Part shown: in pieces, positions 7,514-15,992 of the stretch
How positions within the stretch are numbered: position 1 is the stretch's first letter
Layout of the letters: each line of letters starts with the position of its first letter
From: a virus
Strand: one strand, 5' to 3'
IMG/VR virus record: IMGVR_UViG_3300048928_000145
Coordinates: 1 to 48,683 of that record
Length of the DNA stretch: 48,683 nucleotides
The notes under the pieces: model-generated
Databases searched by the model: none
Told to the model about the DNA's origin: nothing
The model's input: the letters and a program-made list of their open reading frames with translations, nothing else
Translations under genes and position numbers: made by a program

Positions 7514-8245
7514 ATGGCTTGCAACAAGACCAAGTATGTAGGCAAGGACGTACCGCTGGAATTTGCGATCGCCTGCCCGGAAGACCGCCCGCTTTCGAGC
7601 GACTACAAGCGGGTCGGCGCCATGCGCGCCAAGGAATTTAACCTCGAATGGGAAACCGCTGACGCGACGGCCGACGATACCATTGGGTCTCTGCGCTCAA
7701 ACCTCGCCACCTTTCAGACGCTGACGATCAGCGGTGATGGGACGCTGGTGAACAGCGTGGACGGATCGGCATTGACCGAACTGACCAAACATTTCGTGGA
7801 CCCCGTTGCTACCAGCGGTCAGCCGATCGTGTGGATGCGCATGACGTTCCCGGACCTGACGTTTGAAGCCGCGATGCTGCTGACCACGTTGTCCCGCACG
7901 GCGCCGTACGACGACGTGGCGACGTACTCGCTGGAAGCGTCGGCCACCGCCAGCCCGTTCGGCCTGATCGTGGAAGACACGCCCGTTCCCGTCGACCCGA
8001 CTGGCGTGACCGTCGCGCCGTCGACCGTCAGCGTCGCCGAAGGCGCCACCACGCAACTGACCGCGACCGTTGCCCCCGTGGGCGCACCGCAAGCCGTCAC
8101 GTGGACCAGCGCCACTCCGGCCACGGCCACCGTGTCCAATACCGGCCTCGTGACCGGTGTAGCGGAGGGTACCGTTGTCGTCACGGCGCGCAGCGTCGCG
8201 GACAACACGAAGTTGGGGACGTCGACCGTCACGGTTACGGCTTAA
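7514..8245 (+). CDS. Major tail tube protein with C-terminal Ig-like (Big_2) domain
   Basis: The product is 243 residues. ATG 7514 follows AGGAGC with good spacing and gives MACNKTKYVGKDVPLEFAIA. Residues 1-155 form the beta-rich tail-tube domain. After a PVPVDPTGV linker, residues about 160-243 form a bacterial Ig-like group 2 domain: VTVAPSTVSVAEGATTQL, VTWTSATPATATVSNTGL, VTGVAEGTVVVTARS, a classic Big_2 string. Such domains decorate the outside of phage tails and may aid weak surface binding. Two terminators follow directly, as expected for a highly expressed gene. Confidence 0.85.
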   Translation: MACNKTKYVGKDVPLEFAIACPEDRPLSSDYKRVGAMRAKEFNLEWETADATADDTIGSLRSNLATFQTLTISGDGTLVNSVDGSALTELTKHFVDPVATSGQPIVWMRMTFPDLTFEAAMLLTTLSRTAPYDDVATYSLEASATASPFGLIVEDTPVPVDPTGVTVAPSTVSVAEGATTQLTATVAPVGAPQAVTWTSATPATATVSNTGLVTGVAEGTVVVTARSVADNTKLGTSTVTVTA

Positions 8246-8255
8246 TTGCGGGCGC

Positions 8256-8277
8256 GCGGCTTCGGCCGCTGCTTTTT
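8256..8277 (+). terminator. First of two tandem terminators after the tail tube gene
   Basis: GCGGC-TTCG-GCCGC (8256-8269), a UUCG-type tetraloop hairpin, is followed by TGC and five T. It lies 10 bases after the tail tube stop. Confidence 0.75.
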
Positions 8278-8278
8278 G

Positions 8279-8304
8279 CGGGCGTCCTAGTGGCGCCCGT
8301 TTTT
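8279..8304 (+). terminator. Second of two tandem terminators after the tail tube gene
   Basis: CGGGCG (8279-8284) pairs with CGCCCG (8294-8299), followed by five T (8300-8304). It stands immediately after the first hairpin and before the tail chaperone gene, so the pair would strongly step down transcription there. Confidence 0.75.
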
Positions 8305-8320
8305 CTAACAGGATCTCCCC

Positions 8321-9031
8321 ATGCGTGCAATTAAAAGCGCCGCCCCGTTCTACCGCCGCAAAAGCCGGCCCGCGCCGCCGGCGGTGCTGGCTAAGACACT
8401 GCAAATCAAAACCAGTGTCGGCGAAGTCGGCATTCACGAGGCAGGCGGTCGGGAGATCATCTTGCGCCCCTCGCTTTACGCGATGAGCCAACTCGGGGAA
8501 CCCGAAGAGATCGTGCGCCTGCTGGCCAGCGTGTGCAGCGATCCGGTATCGCCGGCCGAGGCGCGGCTACAGCACTTGAATGTTATTGCCGTCCTGGCCG
8601 CCTGCACAACGGAGGATATCCGCCGGCTGACCGGGTACCACGATGGCACGGTTCTGGTTCTGGGCCGTATGGAGATCGGCGTCATGCTGATCTTGGCGCG
8701 CCGCCTGCTACAACACGGCGTGACCGGCACGCTACCCGAAGAAAAACGACCCGCCGGCGCCGCGGCCCCCGAGTACACCGATAAATTCGACGCCCGCGCC
8801 TACGTGGCGATGGGGATGGCTCACCTTTCGCTGAGCGAGGATGACGCCTGGCGGATGACCATGACGGGCCTTGTGGGCGCGATGCGTTCGAAGTACCCGC
8901 CGGCCGAACCCGCCAAAGACCCGAACCAGCCCGGCGGCCAGGCGCCCACGAAGGACGAGACGCTTGCTACTATGGCTTGGTTCGACAAAATCGATAAAGC
9001 CCGCAAAATGAAGGCAGATCAAAATGGCTGA
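8321..9031 (+). CDS. Tail assembly chaperone (DUF6246-like)
   Basis: This 236-residue protein lies between tail tube and tape measure, the fixed place for tail assembly chaperones, which coat the tape measure before tube assembly. Residues 30-135 are an alpha/beta N-terminal domain (SVGEVGIHEAGGREIILRPS, ARLQHLNVIAVLAACTTEDI). Residues 150-195 (FDARAYVAMGMAHLSLSEDD) resemble the second domain supplied by frameshift in lambda GT. Here both domains are in one frame and I see no convincing slippery site. It overlaps the tape measure gene by eight bases. Confidence 0.72.
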   Translation: MRAIKSAAPFYRRKSRPAPPAVLAKTLQIKTSVGEVGIHEAGGREIILRPSLYAMSQLGEPEEIVRLLASVCSDPVSPAEARLQHLNVIAVLAACTTEDIRRLTGYHDGTVLVLGRMEIGVMLILARRLLQHGVTGTLPEEKRPAGAAAPEYTDKFDARAYVAMGMAHLSLSEDDAWRMTMTGLVGAMRSKYPPAEPAKDPNQPGGQAPTKDETLATMAWFDKIDKARKMKADQNG

Positions 9032-11996
9032 AAACGTCGGCAGTATCTATTACACCGTCGAGGCGGACGTATCGCCGCTGGTCCAGGCCGAGCAAAAGGC
9101 GGTCCAATCCATCGACAAGATGGACAAAGGCCTCAAGCGCGTGGACACCGCGTCTAACGAGGCGACATTCGGGCTTACCAAGACGGCCAAGGCCGTGCAG
9201 ACGCTGGGCAAGGATAGCGACAGCGCGCAACGCGCAGTGAGTGGCCTCTCTAAGCTTCTGGCGGGCATCGTATCTATTCAAGGCGTGGTCGGCCTCGTCC
9301 AAATGGCCGAGTCGTACGGGGAAATGGCCGAGCGCGTCCAGATGGCCGCCGGCAGTCTCGCCGAGTACGAGAACGTGCAGGCGCGGCTGCTGACCACGGC
9401 GAACAAGACGTATCGGTCGCTGGCTGAGGCGCAAGAGGTTTACATTCGCACGTCGGCTTCGCTTAAGGCCATGGGCTACGACGCTGATAGCGCGCTGGAC
9501 GTGACCGATTCCCTGTCGTACGCCTTCGTGAAAAACGCGACGAGCGTGGATCGTGCTGCGCGTGCGACCGATGCCTTTAGCAAGGTGTTGAACAAGGGCC
9601 GGGTAGAGGGTGACGCGTGGGAATCACTCTTGGCGGCTATCCCGACTGTTGTGGACGATCTCGCCGCGGCGTCCGGCCGCACGGCGCAAGAAATCCGGCA
9701 GATGGGCGTAAATGGTCAACTCACCGCCCGCATGCTGACCGAGGGTTTGCGCAAAGCCCTGGACGACAACAAAGCCGCGGCGGACGGCATGGCGACCACG
9801 ATTAAAGACGCCTTTACGGCGCTGCGCAACAACTTGGCGGCGCTGGTCGGCGAGGCGAACCGTTCCACGGGCGCGACCGGGCTTTTGTCCAAGGCCGTGT
9901 TGGGCCTGGCTGATAACCTGCAAAGCGTTGTCACGGCGCTGACCATCCTTGGCGCCGGCGCGCTGGCCAAGTACCTGACCAATATCGCCCTGTCCACAGT
10001 TGCCAGCGTCAAGGCCACGATTGAGGCCCGGGCGAACGCTGCCGCCACGTTGCAACAGGCCATAGCGAGTGAACGCGCCGCAGCAGCCGCCGTCGGCCAC
10101 GCTGCCGCGCAAGTCCGTCTTGGCGGATCCCTGGCCGCGTCTACCGCCGCAGCAAATGCACACCGCGCTGCGTCCGTCGCGCTTGCTACCGCTCAAGCCG
10201 GCGTCACGACCACTAGCGCAGGGCTGCTGGCACTGCTCGGCGGGCCTGCCGGCTTGGTTGCGATCGTTGCCAGCGTGGCCGCCGGCGTGTACCTGTTCGG
10301 CAGCAATTCCAAGAATGCCGCGCCCAGCGTGGAAGAGTTGGCCACCGCGGTCGACAACCTTACGCAAGCGCAGCTTGACTTGCGCCGCGTTCAGGTGGGC
10401 GATGCGATCCAGCAAATCGAAAAGGAGGCGCGCGATTCTGCCCGAATGGTGTCCAGTCTGACGAAAGACATTATCGAGTTGAAGAAAGCGCAGGGCCAGG
10501 GCGCCAACATCGGCAACGATGGTTTAGAGAACGCCAACAAGTCTCTGACCGAGCAAAAAGCGAATTTGGACGAGGTGAATACGCGGCTGCGGCAACTTTA
10601 CGAGCTGCAAGACAAATTGGCGAATCAAAAGCCGCGCGAACGCACCAGCGCCGGCCCGTCCACGCCTGATGCTGATCCAGAGGTCGCAAAACGGCTCAAG
10701 GCGATGCGGGAAGAGCTTGACCTAGCCAAGTTGACCGGCGCGGCCCGCGCGCGCCTACAGGCCATCCAGAAGCTCGGCGCTAACGCTACTGCGGAGGAAC
10801 GGACCGAGGCGGAAAAGCTGGCGACTGAAATCTACAATTTGGAGCAAGCGCAAAAAGCCCGTACGGACGGGACGAAGAAATCGGTAGAGGCGGAAAAAGA
10901 AAACCAGAAAGTAATCGATGGTTTGGCTACCACGCTGTACGAGGCGGGACTGAGCGGGGAAGAGTTGGCCGTTGCCAAAGCGAAAGCCTCGTTGAACAAG
11001 TTCGCCACGCCGGAAGAGGTCGCAGCCGTGGAGGGATTGGCGCGCGCGATCAGTGCGGTAAACACCGCCGAACAAAACAAAAAGTTGCTCGGTCAAGTCG
11101 ATCCGATCGCTGGCGCGCAAATGGAATTCCAGACTCAAATGGAAAACCTCAAGAAGCTCAACGACGCGAAGTTGCTGGAAGACGCGCGCTACCTCGAATT
11201 GAAGGCCCAGGCCGAAACCGCCTACGACGAGCGGTCTCGCCAATTGCAAGAGGAAAATTTCCGCCGTCAATCGACGTGGAACAATCTTTTGATGGGCAGC
11301 TTGGACCAACTTGGGGCAGCTGCGACCGATACGCTGATCGGGCTGGCTACTGGCGCTTCGTCTGGTGAAGATGCGGTCAAAGCTTTGGCGGGGGCCATTC
11401 TCAAGCAAGGCGTGTCGGCCCTTATCCAAATGGGCGTGCAGTACGTCAAAAACCTGATCATGGGCAAAGCCGCCGGCGCCGCCGCTACCGCTTTCGGTGT
11501 GGCCCAAGCTGCCGTCCTGGCCAATGCATGGGCTATTCCTGCGGCGCTTGCCTCTCTCGCATCGTTCGGGGCCAACTCAGCACCGGCAATGGCCGGCATT
11601 GCGTCCACGGTTGGTTTGGCTGAAGGATTGGCGCTGGCCGGAGGCGGCGGGCGCCTGTACGGCGGCGGTGTGGACGCGTCCAAGATGTATCGCATCAACG
11701 AGAACGGCGCGCCCGAGGTGTTCAACGCCGCCAACGGCCAACAATACATGTTGCCTAACCAGCGCGGCGAAGTGATCAGCAACCGGGACGCCACCGGAGG
11801 CAACGGCGGCCAGGGTACGGGCGGCGTGATACTCAATGTAAACTTGATTGAAGACCGATCCCGCGCAGGCGAGGTAGTGCAATCTCGCGATGGCGATTTC
11901 TTGACCGCAGATATTTTTGTCGCCGACATTCGAGGCGGCGGGGAAATGTCGCAGGTAATGGAATCGACGTACGGGCTTAACCGACAAGGCTCTTAA
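9024..11996 (+). CDS. Tail tape measure protein
   Basis: At 990 residues this is the longest gene; its length should set tail length (roughly 150 nm by the usual 1.5 angstrom per residue rule). The N-terminal quarter matches the tape-measure N-terminal domain (MAESYGEMAERVQMAAGSL; SLSYAFVKNATS; AWESLLAAIPTVVDDLAAAS). Residues about 310-330 and 395-425 are hydrophobic (LLALLGGPAGLVAIVASVAA) and could enter the host membrane. Long Ala/Lys/Glu coiled-coil stretches follow (about 450-730), with a second hydrophobic region near 800-860. The C-terminus is Gly-rich (NGAPEVFNAANGQQYMLPNQ), as in lambda-like tails. Confidence 0.95.
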   Translation: MAENVGSIYYTVEADVSPLVQAEQKAVQSIDKMDKGLKRVDTASNEATFGLTKTAKAVQTLGKDSDSAQRAVSGLSKLLAGIVSIQGVVGLVQMAESYGEMAERVQMAAGSLAEYENVQARLLTTANKTYRSLAEAQEVYIRTSASLKAMGYDADSALDVTDSLSYAFVKNATSVDRAARATDAFSKVLNKGRVEGDAWESLLAAIPTVVDDLAAASGRTAQEIRQMGVNGQLTARMLTEGLRKALDDNKAAADGMATTIKDAFTALRNNLAALVGEANRSTGATGLLSKAVLGLADNLQSVVTALTILGAGALAKYLTNIALSTVASVKATIEARANAAATLQQAIASERAAAAAVGHAAAQVRLGGSLAASTAAANAHRAASVALATAQAGVTTTSAGLLALLGGPAGLVAIVASVAAGVYLFGSNSKNAAPSVEELATAVDNLTQAQLDLRRVQVGDAIQQIEKEARDSARMVSSLTKDIIELKKAQGQGANIGNDGLENANKSLTEQKANLDEVNTRLRQLYELQDKLANQKPRERTSAGPSTPDADPEVAKRLKAMREELDLAKLTGAARARLQAIQKLGANATAEERTEAEKLATEIYNLEQAQKARTDGTKKSVEAEKENQKVIDGLATTLYEAGLSGEELAVAKAKASLNKFATPEEVAAVEGLARAISAVNTAEQNKKLLGQVDPIAGAQMEFQTQMENLKKLNDAKLLEDARYLELKAQAETAYDERSRQLQEENFRRQSTWNNLLMGSLDQLGAAATDTLIGLATGASSGEDAVKALAGAILKQGVSALIQMGVQYVKNLIMGKAAGAAATAFGVAQAAVLANAWAIPAALASLASFGANSAPAMAGIASTVGLAEGLALAGGGGRLYGGGVDASKMYRINENGAPEVFNAANGQQYMLPNQRGEVISNRDATGGNGGQGTGGVILNVNLIEDRSRAGEVVQSRDGDFLTADIFVADIRGGGEMSQVMESTYGLNRQGS

Positions 11997-11997
11997 A

Positions 11998-12459
11998 ATG
12001 CAGACGCCCATCAACTACCCCGCCGAACTACCGGCCCCCCTGTGGGCTGCTAACCAAAATTCTGTGGTGTCGCCTAATCAGCGAACAACCATGGACTCCG
12101 GCCGCGCCCGCCAACGTCGCAAATTTAGCTCCGTGCCCGTGATGCGCTCGGCCTCGTGGGTAATGACGTCTGGCGAGGCCCGGTATTTCGAACTTTGGTA
12201 CAAAGAGACTTTGAAGGACGGTACCGAGTGGTTCAACATTTACTTGCGTAACGCCTTGGGGTTTGTGCAGCAAGTTTGCCGGATCTCCGGCGTGTACAAC
12301 GGGCCTAACGCGTGGGGCCGTGATCGCTGGCAAATCACGGCCACGTTGGAAGTATGGGAACGGCCCTTGATGCCTGGCGAGTGGGCTTTGCTGCCGAGTT
12401 TTCTGGTTCATCCTGAAATTTTTGATCTCGCCATGAACAGGGAGTGGCCCGAAGCATGA
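11998..12459 (+). CDS. Minor tail protein
   Basis: This 153-residue protein starts two bases after the tape measure stop. Beta-rich, with conserved-looking segments SARxRRKFSSVPVMRSASW-like and WQITATLEVWERPLMPG. It occupies the slot of lambda M-like distal tail proteins, between tape measure and the DUF1833 protein. The function is inferred from position only. Confidence 0.62.
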   Translation: MQTPINYPAELPAPLWAANQNSVVSPNQRTTMDSGRARQRRKFSSVPVMRSASWVMTSGEARYFELWYKETLKDGTEWFNIYLRNALGFVQQVCRISGVYNGPNAWGRDRWQITATLEVWERPLMPGEWALLPSFLVHPEIFDLAMNREWPEA

Positions 12460-12929
12460 GCATCCTCGCAGAAGTCTACGCCAGCGCACCTGCCGGGTCT
12501 TTGATCATTCCCACACTGGAAATAAACATCGCGGGGCAAGCACCCCTGCGCATCTGTTCGGGTTTCGAGGATCAAACCTTAGCGGGGATGTTGTTTGAAG
12601 CTGGGTCTTTGTCGATCTCGTTGCCAGCGAAGAACACCACGGGAATGCAAACCCTGAATTTCGGTGTGGCCGGCGTCAACTCCCTGGTGCAACAGTATAT
12701 GGACGCGGCCCTGGAGTCAGGGCAACCCGTGAAAATCATCTACCGGGAATTTTTGGAAAGTGACAAAAGCGCCCCAGCGCGACGCCCCTACGTCATGGAC
12801 TTGATAGGCGGATCGCTAGATCCTGACGGCGAGGCGTCGCTTAGCGCGGGATTTTTCGACGTGCTGAATCGTCGGTGGCCGCGCGAAGTCTACACAGCCC
12901 AGAACGCCCCGGGGATTCGGTACCTATGA
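12456..12929 (+). CDS. Minor tail protein, DUF1833 family (lambda L-like role)
   Basis: The product is 157 residues. ATG 12456 overlaps the preceding stop (ATGA); a GTG four codons earlier has no better signal. The sequence has the DUF1833 pattern: YASAPAGSLIIPTLEI at the start, a central beta region (LSISLPAKNTTGMQTLNFGV), and the C-terminal FFDVLNRRWPREVYTAQNAP. DUF1833 genes lie between tape measure and NlpC-type genes in many siphophages. A tail-tip structural role is likely. Confidence 0.72.
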   Translation: MSILAEVYASAPAGSLIIPTLEINIAGQAPLRICSGFEDQTLAGMLFEAGSLSISLPAKNTTGMQTLNFGVAGVNSLVQQYMDAALESGQPVKIIYREFLESDKSAPARRPYVMDLIGGSLDPDGEASLSAGFFDVLNRRWPREVYTAQNAPGIRYL

Positions 12930-13318
12930 GCCTTGGTCATTTCCTGTCGACGGTATACGTGCGCGGCGCGCGTGGGCCACATGAGTACGACTGTTGGGGG
13001 CTGACCCGCGCGGCCCGCACCGCCCTGTACGGTCTGCCCTTGCTGCCTGAGTGCCCCGACGCGTTGCCGGGTATGATCCCGGTCATCACGCGGGAAGTGG
13101 CCCGAGTGGTCCAGGAATGCGGTATGAAAAAAGACGGGCCGTACCCGGGCCACGTTGCCACCGCTTGGCACGGGCGCGTATGCGTGCATGTGGGCCTCGT
13201 GGTCAGTGCCAACGGTGGTTTGCGCATTCTCGAAACCGACGCCCCGACTGGCCCCTGTCTGACGCGCATTCCCCAATTCGAATCTCGATACAGCAAGGTT
13301 ATCTATTATGCGGATTGA
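12926..13318 (+). CDS. NlpC/P60-type tail tip peptidase (lambda K-like)
   Basis: The product is 130 residues, starting at ATG 12926 on an ATGA overlap. Cys23 in EYDCWGLTRAA and His88 in CVHVGLVVS fit the catalytic Cys and His of C40 (NlpC/P60) peptidases, and a later polar residue near ETD would complete the site. Such enzymes cut peptide cross-links of peptidoglycan during DNA entry, or process the tail tip. The gene overlaps the tail hub gene by 11 bases, a usual coupling in this module. Confidence 0.8.
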   Translation: MSLGHFLSTVYVRGARGPHEYDCWGLTRAARTALYGLPLLPECPDALPGMIPVITREVARVVQECGMKKDGPYPGHVATAWHGRVCVHVGLVVSANGGLRILETDAPTGPCLTRIPQFESRYSKVIYYAD

Positions 13319-15977
13319 AATTTACTCGGCTTTGGCCCCCGACGCTTGTCTGGAATCGTTGGAGTGGGGCGGTAGTTTTGAGTCCTATCTCGATTTCACC
13401 ATTCCGCAATGGCGTCAATACGACGTGCAGAAATTTCAAGCCTCGGTAGAGGGTCGAGACTTCCCGCAGTCTCGCTGGGCCGAATCGCTAGGCGATGATT
13501 CGGTCGTCCGTGTGACCATCGTTCCCCAAGGTGGGATTTTCAAGGCGCTTGGTTCCATCATCGGAAAGCTTTTTAGCTTTCTGGGCGGTCGGTCACGAGG
13601 GTCTAGCCCCAGCGATACGCCGCGCGGCACGGAGCTAAAGGCCTCGCAAGGATTGGCGAATACCGCAAAGCTGGCCAGCGCCGTTCCCGAGCCGGCGGGG
13701 ACGTATCGACGCTTTGTCGACTATCTCACGCCACCGCGTCGGTACTTCGTGAACAAACGCGAGCAATGGCTCGTTTTTCTTACCAACATCGGACCCGGCC
13801 AATACCTCGTGCCGGACGCAGATGTGAAAGTGGGTTCGACGCCTTTTAATCAGTTGGGCGCGGACGCTGCGTACGGCGTCTATCCCCCGGGTACGAATCT
13901 GTCGAGCGTCGAGGCCGCACAAATTTGGCATACGACCACGGAAGTCGGCGGAACCTCATCGGGCACCGCCGGTCTGGAAATGACTACCGAGCCGGCCAAT
14001 CGGGACAATGTGGACGCGTTCCCCTATGCGATGAGCGGCGCCACAATCACCCGGCCGTCAGGGGAATTTCCCTCGGGCTGGGGCATGGGTACTCAGATCG
14101 CTATCGAATATGGGCGCGAGTACGATATTGTCGATCACAATGTGGACCCAACGGAAAGCGCCCCGGGGTATGTCATCAGTCGCTTTACCGGGTATTTCGG
14201 CCATCTGCCGTCTGTGACGGTAGGAACCGTTATTTTCATGGGGTTGTTTGGGTCTACTACTCGCTGGAGGGTCAATCAAGTCGTGGCCTCTCTTGGCGCC
14301 GGTCGATACACCTTGCAGTTTGAAGAGGACGTGCAAGAGGGGTTTGTGCCCGTTCGGGTTACTCCTGGGGTCGGCTTGGCGTACTACTTCGGTTCCGATA
14401 TCGCCAGGACTATCGTCTCTTTCGACCCCACATCGATCGCCGTTAGCCCCGGCAGCTTCGAAACCGGCCCGAACAGCGGACGTTTGCGGTTCGCCGGCGG
14501 CACGGTGTACGGGGAATGGTCCAGCGAATTTATCGCCACGCCGCCAGGCGCGATGACCAGCGTAATAGAGCTGGACGTCTTTTTTCCGAACGGGCTTTGT
14601 TATCTCTCTGACGAGGGAGAGGTACAGGCGCGAAGCGTCGGCGTCGAGTACCAGTATCGGAATTCCGCCGGCGGTCCCCGCGTGACGATCTCGCGATCTT
14701 TTTCTGACGCCACGGTTGATCAGATCGGATTCACGGAGCAGTTTGGCATCCCGTTGATGGCACCCGCGGTGCGCGTCCGCCGCGTGGGCGCCCAGTCTAC
14801 AAGCACACAAGTACAGGATAAGTGCCAGTGGTACGGCCTCAAGGCACGCTTGCCGGATTTCTGGCAGTACCCCAACTGGACAACGCTGAGCGTAGCGCTT
14901 CGCAGTGGGGGGAAGCTGGGCGCCCAGAGCGAGAATCAAATCAACGTGACTGCTACCCGAGTTTTGCCGGTATTGCAGCCTGACGGATCATGGTCCGCGC
15001 CGCAGGCAACCCGGGACATTAGCGCGTTCGCCAAGTACGTGTTGAATTCGTCTGGCGTCCCCGATGACCAGATCGATATGGCCGAAATGCTGCGGCTTCA
15101 CAATATTTGGGTGCCGCGCGGGGATACTCTCGATTTCGTATTCGACTCGGGCACCGTGAAAGACGCTTTGAACGTGGCTTTCGGTGCCGGCATGAGCGAA
15201 TTCACCTGTGGGGATGGCCTCGTGCGCCCGGTGCGTGAGGGTGTTGTCGACACCTGGGAGCAATCCTACTCGCCTCAGAATATGACCTCGGGGCTACGTC
15301 GCAACCTCAGCAGCCACACGCCCATCACCGATTTTGACGGCGTAGACGTCGAATTCGTTTCCAGCGTGACGTGGGCTCGGGAAACGGTTCAGTGCCGCCT
15401 GCCGGGCGACCTGGGCGCCAAGGTAGACAAGATAACACTAGATGGCGTGACTGATCGCACGCGCGCTTGGCGGATTGGGATGCGCCGGCGCTGCGCCTTG
15501 TTCTACCGCAAAAAAGACTACTCTTTCACGACCGAACTTGACGCGATGAACAGCAACTATCTGGACCGGGTTGCGTTGTTCGGCTCAGATCCGGGGTACG
15601 GCCAAAGCGCCCTACTTGTGGGGATCCAATCGATCGGAGGGGGAATAGCTTCGCTGCGCAGCAGTGAGCCGTTGACGTGGGAACCTGGGCAAAGCCATAT
15701 CGTGGCTTACCGGCGCGCAGATGGGAAAATGGTCGGGCCTTTTGCGGCCACCCAGGGCGCGGACGCTTACGAGGTGCGCGCCGCAGTGCCCACCCCGTGG
15801 CCGGCTATTACGATGAGCCAGGAATTGCCGCACCTGTATTTCGGCAAAACAACGACGTTTACTTTCCCCGCGCTTATCACGGGTGTGGTGCCTCGGGGCA
15901 GTTTTGAGGTTTCTGTCACTGCGGTAAACTATGACCCGCGAGTGTACGCCTACGACAACGCTTTTCCGCCCGCTTAA
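13308..15977 (+). CDS. Central tail hub / host specificity protein, TipJ-like
   Basis: This 889-residue protein is the lambda J analogue at the tail tip. Residues 1-85 form a small alpha/beta domain ending in a hydrophobic, Gly-rich segment (IFKALGSIIGKLFSFLGGRS), typical of TipJ proteins. A long beta-rich body follows (SNIGPGQYLVPDADVKVGST-like region near residues 155-190, WSAPQATRDISAFAKYVLNS near 560), then fibronectin-like strands near the C-terminus (MSQELPHLYFGKTTTFTFPA). The C-terminal region is expected to contact the tail spike or receptor. Confidence 0.85.
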   Translation: MRIEIYSALAPDACLESLEWGGSFESYLDFTIPQWRQYDVQKFQASVEGRDFPQSRWAESLGDDSVVRVTIVPQGGIFKALGSIIGKLFSFLGGRSRGSSPSDTPRGTELKASQGLANTAKLASAVPEPAGTYRRFVDYLTPPRRYFVNKREQWLVFLTNIGPGQYLVPDADVKVGSTPFNQLGADAAYGVYPPGTNLSSVEAAQIWHTTTEVGGTSSGTAGLEMTTEPANRDNVDAFPYAMSGATITRPSGEFPSGWGMGTQIAIEYGREYDIVDHNVDPTESAPGYVISRFTGYFGHLPSVTVGTVIFMGLFGSTTRWRVNQVVASLGAGRYTLQFEEDVQEGFVPVRVTPGVGLAYYFGSDIARTIVSFDPTSIAVSPGSFETGPNSGRLRFAGGTVYGEWSSEFIATPPGAMTSVIELDVFFPNGLCYLSDEGEVQARSVGVEYQYRNSAGGPRVTISRSFSDATVDQIGFTEQFGIPLMAPAVRVRRVGAQSTSTQVQDKCQWYGLKARLPDFWQYPNWTTLSVALRSGGKLGAQSENQINVTATRVLPVLQPDGSWSAPQATRDISAFAKYVLNSSGVPDDQIDMAEMLRLHNIWVPRGDTLDFVFDSGTVKDALNVAFGAGMSEFTCGDGLVRPVREGVVDTWEQSYSPQNMTSGLRRNLSSHTPITDFDGVDVEFVSSVTWARETVQCRLPGDLGAKVDKITLDGVTDRTRAWRIGMRRRCALFYRKKDYSFTTELDAMNSNYLDRVALFGSDPGYGQSALLVGIQSIGGGIASLRSSEPLTWEPGQSHIVAYRRADGKMVGPFAATQGADAYEVRAAVPTPWPAITMSQELPHLYFGKTTTFTFPALITGVVPRGSFEVSVTAVNYDPRVYAYDNAFPPA

Positions 15978-15992
15978 CCGGAGTGCCCCATT

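Noticed and set aside
8321-9031. Programmed frameshift in the tail chaperone gene
   Set aside because: Both expected domains are already in one frame, and I found no convincing slippery heptamer with an extended second frame.
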